Source: Candidatus Colwellbacteria bacterium RIFCSPLOWO2_01_FULL_48_10 (GTDB taxonomy: Bacteria > Patescibacteriota > Minisyncoccia > UBA6257 > Colwellbacteraceae). Taken from it: DNA of 14,485 nucleotides. The stretch lies in assembly GCA_001817755.1 (NCBI GenBank), contig MHIY01000034.1:27900-42384 (forward strand), given 5' to 3'. The stretch's first letter is position 1. Each line of letters begins with the position of its first letter. Under the pieces are notes generated by a model, which worked only from the letters and a program-made list of their open reading frames with translations, made no database searches and was not told the DNA's origin. Below, piece by piece: positions 8,301 through 13,906 of this stretch. The translations under genes were made by a program, and so were the position numbers.

Positions 8301-9140
8301 ATAAGTAGGAGGAAGCGAGGTAATTACATCGAATCCATTCGGAAAAGGACGGATAGAAGCAGCGACGTTATTGCTATTTTGAGTTAAGTTAACGTTCCCG
8401 GAAGGACCATATGTAAGTGTTGATTGATCAAGATTCTCTGAAAGGCCCACGTGGATAAACATGCTTACCGGAACATTGGTCGAGTTGTTCTGCGGGCCGG
8501 TCATGTTGATGTCTACCGTCGGGGCAACAGTGTCAACGGCTATGGCGCTCGTCACAACTGCCACGCCAAGAGTCGGATCGTTAGCATTCATGTCAATGCC
8601 GTTGGTCGGCATTGTGATGACAAAAGAGTGACCGTTCACAGTCGCTGAAGCCGTGCGGAAAACTATGTAATAAGTTCCTGCTGCTCCGGCGCTTGCTAAG
8701 GTAAGAGTTGTTGAACCACTTGAAAAAGCAGAGGCGGATGAAAGTGTCACCACGGCATCAGTAGCATCAAATGAACCAGCGGTTGCACCCGCATCGTTAT
8801 AGATAGCGATACCGGAAGTAGCATCAGTCGCGAGGGCCGCCAAATCAGTAGACGGGTTAAACGACGTTGCCGCGCTGTCAGTTGCGGTAACTCGCAATGA
8901 TGTCAGAGTTTCCGCGGCATCGACTGCAATAACAACCTTGAGAGCCGCTCTTGGGGTACTACTGGCTTTTGCAGTGGTAGCCTGGGTAATCAAGCTCGTT
9001 ACGGTCGGAGTAACCGTAGCCCGCGCGAGCGGCAAAAATGCCGACGACCCCAAAGACGAAAAAATGACAGCGAGAACTGTCACGAAGATGATCGACCGGT
9101 TTATAAGCAAACGGAACGAGGAAGAAATAATTTTCTCCAT
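5310..9140 (-). CDS. Giant surface protein, N-terminal part: signal peptide and Big_5/SbsA-like Ig domains
   Basis: This is a 1,276-aa frame. Residues 1-41 are a signal peptide (LLINRSIIFVTVLAVIFSSL, then PLARA). Three domains resemble the bacterial Ig-like Big_5 (SbsA) family. The first starts near 206 (VDINMTGPQNNSTNVPVSMF) and resumes near 573-610 (LPSTTYILTTGTGVKDSAGN), interrupted by a repeat-rich insert. The second is at about 618-730 and the third at 738-862 (ITGVFPGVNASSVALPVSDI; KDISGNGL). A degenerate fourth is at 870-960. A Gly/Gln linker (978-997), a beta domain (1000-1140) and an SdrD-B/Cna-B-like segment (1143-1220) follow. The frame then enters a carboxypeptidase-regulatory-like domain (RLISGTIT, 1252-1259) and breaks into VLLLPKWMSSLQVRMDL before TGA. 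The sense continues in the frame at 1963-5346, so the intact protein would have about 2,390 residues. No Shine-Dalgarno site precedes ATG 9140. Likely an exported, wall-anchored stalk or adhesin; the ligand is unknown. Confidence -1.
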   Translation of the reverse strand: MEKIISSSFRLLINRSIIFVTVLAVIFSSLGSSAFLPLARATVTPTVTSLITQATTAKASSTPRAALKVVIAVDAAETLTSLRVTATDSAATSFNPSTDLAALATDATSGIAIYNDAGATAGSFDATDAVVTLSSASAFSSGSTTLTLASAGAAGTYYIVFRTASATVNGHSFVITMPTNGIDMNANDPTLGVAVVTSAIAVDTVAPTVDINMTGPQNNSTNVPVSMFIHVGLSENLDQSTLTYGPSGNVNLTQNSNNVAASIRPFPNGFDVITSLPPTYTASSSFAKAASTSSAFYFMQGSNPIVPQGSYTTPVTGDVVFFQNQSFPPEVGVVTNATLTSGTFAVNDFNLFGGQQLIKFGTVAATGLQGASTALVVGDIVVANVSANPTGVKYNWHLVTAGNNVNDANLRLDGAAAAPTFVTSPSSRVSRITPTDTSAVNSSSQVVGTGGSGINLAVGDLLFANITANADNLNSYAWHLVTAAQNFTTDTAATTLRLDSNATAPTFAVSSQISQLATAATGAVTESATVFSAGNIAFAKTTANASSNGVYNFHLVSSGATGANSTSLRFDNSSADLLPSTTYILTTGTGVKDSAGNPLASASTLTFTTGGNSGTNNTPPSVQTTTPQPGSQTFPIGANISLQFSVAMSESGAGSVTSATNVGLFLNTNGNPSGSAIGSALSYASATNTLTINPTADLTASTDYVVTVASTTTSSTGAAVMGFRLYFRTASGAADTIKPTITGVFPGVNASSVALPVSDISIGFSEDIDGSTFTATNVVLRNVTDSTDVAGNITYNPQQRAAHFSPTAALIASKTYRVTIGTGSIGTTVKDISGNGLRGNGGVDNAVTAADALSSYAYTFGTSATADTVDPTVQFANADNFNVAITFSEGMKSGGGPSAADNITNYTLESPVGTTISLGGKAVTYDGPTMTAKISGLSLQNGVTFKLTASNVLQDLSGRSMSASANNTTQGTVANSSQTGGQLGPGSGQQQTGGQMGMTPIRVSPMTRAAGATSNYMVEMPVTTTIPVDGSIVLTFPTGFDVTSANKMTAGTESPSNGDINGPGAGAVTIGTVAVNVSARTVTVPIAGAATGANTFLRFDLKGIKNSTVPNSSGYTVDIKTKNDTGTILETLTSGDFFLGQAGTRTVTVTVFNDNGANPGGGGVANDNIKNGSEADVDNVTVFLFSPASGGQNGVTSSGQVQFTSIADGDYQLGLDPGSVAAAGNFIFNSMPQPVNVAGNVSKPYGLTAAPRLISGTITVLLLPKWMSSLQVRMDL
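5313..5412 (-). other. Frameshift junction joining the two halves of the giant surface protein
   Basis: The upstream frame reads …LISGTIT (ending at 5364-5366) and then turns to nonsense and stops at TGA 5310-5312. The downstream frame reads GPAATKMDVFASSQNGF from 5364 leftward and has its own TAA at 5413-5415. The switch must therefore fall between these two stops. Adding one base after 5365 gives ISGTIT-GPAATKMDVFASS, a smooth beta-repeat sequence, so a single-nucleotide deletion (genuine or an assembly error) is the simplest reading. No slippery heptamer is seen in the upstream frame (CTA CCA AAA TGG). Confidence -1.
7425..8393 (-). repeat. Coding repeat ladder inserted in the first Ig-like domain
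   Basis: Residues of about 250-572 of the giant protein interrupt a Big_5 domain. They contain three degenerate repeats spaced about 76-80 residues apart, at 377-430, 457-520 and 533-572. The shared pattern is VGDIxxANxxAN…YxWHLVTA…LRLDxxAxAPTF. A fainter start (TGDVVFFQNQ) occurs at 316. I do not recognise this repeat family. Confidence -1.
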
Positions 9141-9182
9141 TTTATTGGGTTTATTTTATGGCACCGACTAAAATGCCAATAT

Positions 9183-9198
9183 GGTTTCTATTATAGCA
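9183..9198 (-). promoter_or_regulatory. Extended -10 promoter of the giant surface-protein gene
   Basis: The minus strand reads TTTGCTATAATAG. TATAAT at 9190-9195 is a perfect -10 box, preceded by TGC (9196-9198), which makes it an extended -10. No good -35 is seen at normal spacing, as is usual for extended -10 promoters. Start of transcription near 9183 gives a leader of about 43 nt without a Shine-Dalgarno site. The same 12 bases (TTTGCTATAATA) recur upstream of the gene at 10931-12715. Confidence -1.
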
Positions 9199-9302
9199 AA
9201 TGGACTGATCGACAAGAGTGCATAACTCGACTGTCGGCCAATGACTACTATTAAAGTATAAACAACGGACATGAAGAAAAAATAAAGGTGTTCGACCCTT
9301 GT

Positions 9303-9671
9303 TCCGACATCGCTCGGCCTTGCTCGCCTCGATTCGGCGAAGCGGGCCGGCGAGGTAGGTCGGTCCAAATGTAAATGAACACATTTCCATTTGACTCTCT
9401 CGCTTGTCGGAATAAAGGTTCCTCGGGACAAGCCCCGCGGTATTTGTTGGGACTCGCTCAGGCTCGCGCACTCTCGCGCCAAGGCGCGGGGTATTTACCC
9501 CGTTCTGCTATTCATTTCACTCCTCGCTAGTCGGGATAATGGAAATCTCATTACGCAAAAACCGCCCATATGGGCGGTTTTTGCAAACCCCAGTAAAGGC
9601 GCGTCATTCGCCTTTCTCCGACTTCGCTCGGCCCAAATGAATCTTCGTTCATTTGGCTCTCTCGCTTGTCG
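9303..9671. repeat. Degenerate palindromic intergenic repeats in the non-coding stretch 9141-9703
   Basis: This non-coding stretch holds related elements. Two open with CCGACxTCGCTCGGCC (9304-9319 and 9618-9633) and close with CTCTCTCGCTTGTCG (9395-9409 and 9657-9671). Between these ends sits a hairpin built from AAATG/CATTT: CCAAATGAA (9633-9641) with TTCATTTGG (9648-9656) in the second element, and a less regular version at 9365-9393 in the first. A degraded closing end (CTCCTCGCTAGTCGG) lies at 9520-9534. Further small hairpins occur at 9476-9487, 9487-9502 and 9595-9615. Short open frames here have no gene-like features and are not annotated. Confidence -1.
9555..9584. terminator. Bidirectional rho-independent terminator
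   Basis: This is a perfect 30-bp palindrome whose GC core (ACCGCCCATATGGGCGGT) is flanked by A5 and T5, so it gives a hairpin with a U-tract on either strand. On the minus strand it lies 120 nt past the stop of the gene at 9704-10825 and should end its transcript, which agrees with the giant protein gene having its own promoter at 9190. Confidence -1.
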
Positions 9672-9703
9672 TAGTAAATCTCAAGTACCGTAGGTCGTTT
9701 GTG

Positions 9704-10825
9704 CTACTTATTTAGCTCGTTGATTTTGGCTCTAGTCTTTGGGCCAAGAGTGCCATAACCCGGGTCGCCGGCTTTGGCCACAATGCCATATTTAAGCTGG
9801 AAACGTTGAATGGCTTTTTTAGTCAGAGAACCGAAGTAGCCGGTTGCCAATCCTTCCGGATAGATATCTGCTCCTTGGGCTTTGAGGAAGTTTTGGAGAA
9901 CCGTAACCTCATTGCCTTTGGCTCCGATGTTCAAAGCTTTGGTGAGGATGCCCTTGGGGACTTGGCCGGATTGGCCAGCTTGGGCGGCATTGATCTTCGC
10001 AACCAAGGCGTTAATCTGGGCCTGAAGAGTGGCTATCTGTTCAGCCTTGGTTGGAGAAACAGGAGTAACCGGGGTTACCACAGCAGAAATGTCTAGGTTA
10101 ATTGAATCCGACACTGCCGCAGAAATGTTCCCGACTGAATCCTTAAACTTCGCGTAAACAATTTTTGCGCCGTTGCCGGAAGTTAATGTCCATGCTTTGG
10201 TCGTCGCGTATGTCTCGAATGTCGCGCCAGTGAAAGCCGAATCATTTGCGATCATCATGCTTGATACGCCGGACGAATCAACGGCTCCCAGAGTTAGGGT
10301 AACCGCGGTAGTATTCGCAACAGAAGCGCCACCATTGATCGAAATTGATGTGCTTACCGGAGCAGTGGTGTCGGTGGGCGTGGGCGAACCACCACCCCCG
10401 CCACCTCCGCCTCCACCGGTATTACAAACGCCTCCATTAGGAGTAATGGTATAGGTACCTGCGGATGCAGCCGTTGTGGTAATAACAGCCGTGTTGGTCG
10501 TGCCGCTACAAGATTGAGTTGCGGTACTGCCAGAACCGCCTGAACCACTAGCCGGACTGAAGTCCACTAGGTTGGGTAATGTGACGGTAAATGTATTGTC
10601 AGTTGTACCAGCTGGCACAACAACATCAATACTTGAAGCGTTTATAACTAGTGAAGTGGCATCAGAGCCAGATTTAATAGTCAAAGTAGCGCCATTACCG
10701 GTAAGATTGACATTGGTATCGGCAGAGTAGTTAAGGTTGGAGGCATATACCGCGCCAACCGAAAAACTCATTGCTACCACAGCCCCAATCGTCGCTAAGC
10801 CTAGTTTTATTTTGTTTTTTGTCAT
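9704..10825 (-). CDS. Secreted Ig-like protein with C-terminal peptidoglycan-binding domain
   Basis: A 373-aa protein. Residues 1-29 are a signal peptide (LGLATIGAVVAMSFSVGAVY, then AS). A small beta domain (30-137) contains the only two cysteines, Cys106 and Cys134, which could form a disulfide in the mature exported protein. A run of ten glycines (137-146) and a Pro/Thr stretch lead to an Ig-like domain (152-247) ending in VYAKFKDSVGNISAAVSDSI. A Pro-rich spacer, a short coiled coil (259-282; EQIATLQAQINALVAKINAA) and a PG_binding_1 domain (about 290-371; LQNFLKAQG, GYFGSLTKKAIQRFQ, GPKTRAKINEL) follow. The family binds cell-wall peptidoglycan non-covalently, so the protein is probably wall-attached, presenting its Ig domains outward. 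Its C-terminal third shares near-identical DNA with the giant protein. The stop is TAG; there is no Shine-Dalgarno site. Confidence -1.
   Translation of the reverse strand: MTKNKIKLGLATIGAVVAMSFSVGAVYASNLNYSADTNVNLTGNGATLTIKSGSDATSLVINASSIDVVVPAGTTDNTFTVTLPNLVDFSPASGSGGSGSTATQSCSGTTNTAVITTTAASAGTYTITPNGGVCNTGGGGGGGGGGSPTPTDTTAPVSTSISINGGASVANTTAVTLTLGAVDSSGVSSMMIANDSAFTGATFETYATTKAWTLTSGNGAKIVYAKFKDSVGNISAAVSDSINLDISAVVTPVTPVSPTKAEQIATLQAQINALVAKINAAQAGQSGQVPKGILTKALNIGAKGNEVTVLQNFLKAQGADIYPEGLATGYFGSLTKKAIQRFQLKYGIVAKAGDPGYGTLGPKTRAKINELNK
9876..9976 (-). repeat. 101-bp segment shared with the giant surface-protein gene (2441-2541)
   Basis: Only three mismatches separate this segment from 2441-2541. 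It covers the linker and the first helices of the peptidoglycan-binding domain. The remainder of the domain (GLATGYFGSLTKKAIQRFQL here) is clearly diverged, so identity stops abruptly within the domain. Confidence -1.
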
Positions 10826-10843
10826 TTATGTTTTTGTTTTATC

Positions 10844-10871
10844 CCCCGCTCCGATTTAGATCGGAGCGGGG
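10844..10871 (-). other. Strong hairpin just upstream of the Ig/peptidoglycan-binding gene
   Basis: An 11-bp perfect GC-rich stem (10844-10854 with 10861-10871) closes a 6-nt loop. On the minus strand it is followed by GATAAAACAAAAAC, not by a T-tract, so it is not a standard rho-independent terminator. It lies about 60 nt past the stop of the gene at 10931-12715 and 18 nt before ATG 10825. It could act as an mRNA-stabilising 3' end, an attenuator or a leader structure controlling translation. No good promoter is seen in the 105-nt gap, so the two genes may share a transcript. Confidence -1.
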
Positions 10872-10930
10872 CGAGTCGCAGATTCGACCTTAAGTAGATT
10901 AAGACCTACGACATAGACAACTAGGTTAGA

Positions 10931-12715
10931 TTAAGACTGTATCGCAGTTCTAGCCACTTCATTCCAAACTGTGCCATCACTTATAAAGGTGACAGTGTAG
11001 CGTTGAGCGGTAGCGTTAGCCAGGGTCAATGTTCCTACAGAGTTTACAAGAGTTGTCTCAAACGTGATAACTTCATCGCCTGATCCACCCGAGTCAGTCT
11101 GGAAGATAATCGTCAACATATCTCCAGCTGTACCACCGGCTGAAAATGTGATCGTCTGATCCTGGTTGTCAGTTGTGATTGTGTCGGTGTAGAGGTTCGA
11201 AAGTCCGACGGTCAAAGTTGGTGTGGCACCAGCGGTAATAACACTAGCCGCGGAAGCCATCTGAACTTGTCCAGTCTTATTTGGGATTGTTACCGTCCTG
11301 TCAGCTGTAGCATCTGTCACAGCCAATGTGGTTTCAAAACCGTTGGCTGTTGCGCCCTCAAAAGACAAAGGTGAAGCGCCATTGATCGCTCCAGTGATCG
11401 TTATACCACCGGTTGTGTCATCCACACCTGCGTTAAGAGCCAAGGTAGATGTGGTGTTGGTAGAACCAAGGGTAACAACGTTGGCGGCAGCGCCATTACC
11501 GATGGCAATGGTTTTTACGCCCGTGCCGCCAGTACCTATGTTGATGCCGTTTGCGCCTGTTCCATCACCGATGTTGATGGCGGTCTTATTGCCATTTCCT
11601 CCACCGATAGAAATTTCGGTAACAACCGAAGCGGCTGTGTCACCGATAGCGATAGCTCCTGTCTGAGCCGTACCACCAATCGTGACAGTACCAGTTGTGG
11701 TAGCAGCGCCGACCGTGTAGTCAGATGCTGCAACACCGTTAAGAGTTACGTCGTCGCCAGAAGCTACTGCAAAATCTCCAGCGCCAGTGGTAGTAACAAG
11801 CATTCCGCCTGTTCCGGTGTTTACGTTAACAGCGGTTGCGCTGGTTACGTTACCAACGGTAATCGTGTGCTCAACTGCAGTTGTGCCAATGGTGATAGCT
11901 GCGCTTGCGCCAGCTCCATTGATGGCTACATCATCACCAGAAGCTACAGTAAAGTCGCCAGCGCCAGTTGTGGTGATAGTACTTCCGCCTGTTCCGGTGT
12001 TTACGTTAACAGCTGTTGCGGCAGTGACGTTACCGAGAGTAATGGTCGCGTCAATGGCGCCAGTACCAACGTTTACCGTGTTAGCAACTGTACCGCCCGT
12101 GGCAATATTAACCGTGTTACCCAATGCGTTCACGCCGATGTTTATAACATGGGCGAAAGCCGAGGTACCAAGGTTAATTATTGAACCTGTAGAACCTCCG
12201 TTAAGCGTAATGTCGTCCGTTGCGTTCCAGATGAAATCATCTGTAGAAGTAATAGTTACATCCGCTGAACCAGACAAAAGCGTCACAGCAGCTGCGCCAG
12301 TTGCTGAACCAATGGTGACCACATTAGCAGCAGCGCCAGTACCGATGGCAATGGTTTTTACACCAGTATCACCTATGCCAATGTTGACGTTGTTTGCCGC
12401 AGTCCCACCAGCAATGTTAACAGTGGTTACGCCAGCTCCTGATCCAATCGCAACTGTATTGGTGCCAGATGAAGAACCTATGGTAATAGTTCCGGTCTGG
12501 GCAGTGCCGCCGATAGTCGTAACGCCAGTTGTTGTCGCTGCGCCTATTACAGTATCGGTGGCGGCAACCGTAGTGAATGTTAAAGCTGCATCAGTTGTCA
12601 CTGATGTCGCTCCGAAAGTTAAAGCGGCTGAAGCCGGAGTAACAAAGACTGTGCCGAACGCCAAAACTGTGGCGGCCGGAACAAGAAACCTTACAATTTT
12701 ATTTTTTATTGTCAT
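10931..12715 (-). CDS. Secreted beta-solenoid repeat protein with tail-fibre-like C-terminal motif
   Basis: A 594-aa protein. Residues 1-30 are a signal peptide (FLVPAATVLAFGTVFVTPAS, then A). Residues 31-445 consist of short beta repeats with recurring TIxIG, VNIG and VTIG steps and alternating small residues, as expected of a beta-solenoid. Two 60-residue tandem units (227-286 and 287-330 onward) share GNVTxATAVNVNTGTGG and TTTGAGDFxVASGDDV. At larger scale, GAATTTG…TIGGTAQTG (58-75 and 336-353) and TGVKTIAIG.GAAANVVT (117-134 and 398-415) recur about 280 residues apart. Residues 452-487 (FEGATANGFETTLAVTDATA, then DRTVTIPNKTGQV) match a motif known from phage and metagenomic fibre proteins. 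A beta domain (about 495-594) ends it. It lacks a wall-binding domain, so it is either released or held by partners. Function unknown; a surface fibre or adhesin is inferred. Confidence -1.
   Translation of the reverse strand: MTIKNKIVRFLVPAATVLAFGTVFVTPASAALTFGATSVTTDAALTFTTVAATDTVIGAATTTGVTTIGGTAQTGTITIGSSSGTNTVAIGSGAGVTTVNIAGGTAANNVNIGIGDTGVKTIAIGTGAAANVVTIGSATGAAAVTLLSGSADVTITSTDDFIWNATDDITLNGGSTGSIINLGTSAFAHVINIGVNALGNTVNIATGGTVANTVNVGTGAIDATITLGNVTAATAVNVNTGTGGSTITTTGAGDFTVASGDDVAINGAGASAAITIGTTAVEHTITVGNVTSATAVNVNTGTGGMLVTTTGAGDFAVASGDDVTLNGVAASDYTVGAATTTGTVTIGGTAQTGAIAIGDTAASVVTEISIGGGNGNKTAINIGDGTGANGINIGTGGTGVKTIAIGNGAAANVVTLGSTNTTSTLALNAGVDDTTGGITITGAINGASPLSFEGATANGFETTLAVTDATADRTVTIPNKTGQVQMASAASVITAGATPTLTVGLSNLYTDTITTDNQDQTITFSAGGTAGDMLTIIFQTDSGGSGDEVITFETTLVNSVGTLTLANATAQRYTVTFISDGTVWNEVARTAIQS
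11726..12037 (-). repeat. 180-bp tandem coding repeat in the beta-solenoid gene
   Basis: Two units lie 180 bp apart and encode GNV…NVNTGTGG…TTTGAGDFxVASGDDV. A 30-bp stretch is identical at 11804-11833 and 11984-12013, beyond what the protein sequence requires. This indicates a fairly recent in-frame duplication. Confidence -1.
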
Positions 12716-12922
12716 TTTTATTTTGTGTTTTGATTAGGGAAATTAAATTCATAAACTTTTTGCTCCGGTCGATGGGAGCAGACCTAAAAAATAACCGACC
12801 GATAATATTCTCTGAGGTTTTAATTTATAAACTTAATTTATTTTTTTATTTATTGAATCTATAAGAGAACTCTTTAATCGACCTTTTCATACCGCTCTTT
12901 AGCGGATGTATTTATTATAGCA
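12716..12922 (-). promoter_or_regulatory. Extended -10 promoter and long structured leader of the beta-solenoid gene
   Basis: The minus strand carries TATAAT (12914-12919) preceded by TGC (12920-12922), part of a 12-base string shared with the promoter at 9190. It would give an AT-rich leader of about 190 nt. The leader contains a small hairpin, CCGCT/AGCGG (12892-12905), and two overlapping pairings: CGGTCG with CGACCG across about 27 nt, and TGCTCC with GGAGCA (12761-12780). The CGACC segment sits in the loop of the second, so the two are mutually exclusive. No known riboswitch class is recognised, and no Shine-Dalgarno site precedes ATG 12715. The rest of the non-coding stretch to 13107 is AT-rich and holds only the palindrome at 13047. 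Confidence -1.
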
Positions 12923-13046
12923 AAGCCATTCAGAACGATAATTATTAGATGTGGATAACACGTTAGCTTGTCTTTATATTTTCTTTATTTAAAATTTCCT
13001 TCGAACCCAAATCATTGAACAAGCGCATTTAGCCTCTGACCATAAG

Positions 13047-13077
13047 TCTAAACGGCAATTTTAAATTGCCGTTTAGA
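13047..13077. terminator. Terminator-like palindrome after the TPR gene
   Basis: Two perfect 15-nt arms (13047-13061 and 13063-13077) surround a single central base, with core ACGGCAATTT/AAATTGCCGT. It lies 31 nt past the TPR gene's stop on the minus strand. The lower stem supplies the TTTAGA run, but no long U-tract follows, so it is a moderate-strength terminator or transcript-end hairpin. Confidence -1.
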
Positions 13078-13107
13078 ATTAGCCAGATAAGTTGCTAATT
13101 ATGGCCT

Positions 13108-13665
13108 CTACTGGGCCTTTGTCTTTGCCTCCAGCAACTTGACTTTGTCGATATATACTTGGTTATCTGGTTCCACCTCCAGGAAGGCCCTCCATAAGGC
13201 AAGCGCTGGTTCCGGATCATTGATATCTTCCAGATAAAAGGCGTAGAGCTTTACCACATCGAAATTGTTGTTTGTTGTTTTAAGGATGTCGGCAAAAAAG
13301 GGCATCATAAAATCAGGATGCTTTCTAAAATCATATCGGTACAAATCATACAGTTTCCGATACACAGAAACCGCTTGCGGATCTATAGCCAAGGCCTTCT
13401 TAAAGGATTCCTCTGCTTTTACAAAGTCCTTCTGATTCCTATAAATACTGCCGATATTGGAATATGGAACATACTCTTTCGGCGAAGTCTTCGCTGCCTG
13501 TTCGTAAGACGCAAGAGCTTTATCCAAGTCTCCCGAGGATTCATAGTCGATGCCCTGCTGAAGATATTCCGCATAGGTTGTCTCTGGACTAGAAGAGATC
13601 ATAAAGAACGCGCCTAGAGCAATCAATGCGAGAACCGAAACAGCTAAGATAAATTTTAATTTCAT
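13108..13665 (-). CDS. Small membrane-anchored TPR protein
   Basis: A 185-aa protein. Residues 4-23 (KFILAVSVLALIALGAFFMI) form a hydrophobic anchor or signal segment without a clear cleavage or lipobox site. Two clear tetratricopeptide repeats follow at 32-65 (AEYLQQGIDYESSGDLDKAL) and 66-99 (VPYSNIGSIYRNQKDFVKAE, with AL.IDPQ at its end), and a degenerate third at about 135-168 (YAFYLEDINDPEPALALWRA). TPR units form helical scaffolds that bind partner proteins; here the domain should face the outside of the membrane. It is separated from its neighbours by a terminator-like palindrome and the 13710 repeat, so it is probably a single-gene unit. No partner can be named. The stop is TAG. Confidence -1.
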   Translation of the reverse strand: MKLKFILAVSVLALIALGAFFMISSSPETTYAEYLQQGIDYESSGDLDKALASYEQAAKTSPKEYVPYSNIGSIYRNQKDFVKAEESFKKALAIDPQAVSVYRKLYDLYRYDFRKHPDFMMPFFADILKTTNNNFDVVKLYAFYLEDINDPEPALALWRAFLEVEPDNQVYIDKVKLLEAKTKAQ

Positions 13666-13671
13666 AATGCT

Positions 13672-13700
13672 AATTTAGCAGAAAACAAGCTCTCAGTAAA
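13672..13700 (-). promoter_or_regulatory. Promoter of the TPR gene, placed for leaderless transcription
   Basis: On the minus strand, TTTACT (13695-13700) is separated by 17 nt from TAAATT (13672-13677), which is preceded by TGC as an extended -10. Only 6 nt lie between the -10 box and ATG 13665, so transcription would start at or next to the A of the start codon. No Shine-Dalgarno site is present, which agrees with a leaderless mRNA. Confidence -1.
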
Positions 13701-13709
13701 GAGTATGTA

Positions 13710-13780
13710 CGTACAGTTAACCATATGGGGTGACGTTCTCAACGGATTGAGTCATCACCATTTTTCACGGCCGTGAAAAA
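13710..13780. repeat. 71-bp direct repeat, left copy, with a 36-bp palindrome
   Basis: Identical base for base to 14415-14485. It opens with CGTACAGTTAACCATATGGG. Its 3' part belongs to a perfect 36-bp palindrome (13753-13788; arms CATCACCATTTTTCACGG and its complement). TTCTCA (13735-13740) and TGAGAA (13790-13795) extend the pairing outside a bulge. No T-tract follows on either strand, so it is not a simple terminator. The element lies between the TPR gene and the toxin-antitoxin operon. The following DNA up to 13906 contains no supported gene. Confidence -1.
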
Positions 13781-13906
13781 TGGTGATGGTGAGAATTGGG
13801 GGAAGAAGAATGCTAAGGAATTTATTCAGCCTGTTGATTTGAATTACCAAGCATAGACTCGGACTTCGCCGCGACCGCCGTTGCAGCCTGTACCCGAAAC
13901 CACCGA

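Noticed and set aside
1..12715. Prophage or phage tail region
   Set aside because: Only fibre-type repeats are phage-like. There are no capsid, portal, terminase, tape-measure, baseplate or lysis genes, and each relevant protein has a bacterial signal peptide.
12950..12958. Perfect DnaA-box match (TTATCCACA on the minus strand) in AT-rich DNA
   Set aside because: It is a single box. I see no further boxes, no dnaA or dnaN gene and no clear unwinding element beside it, so it is not supportable as an origin.
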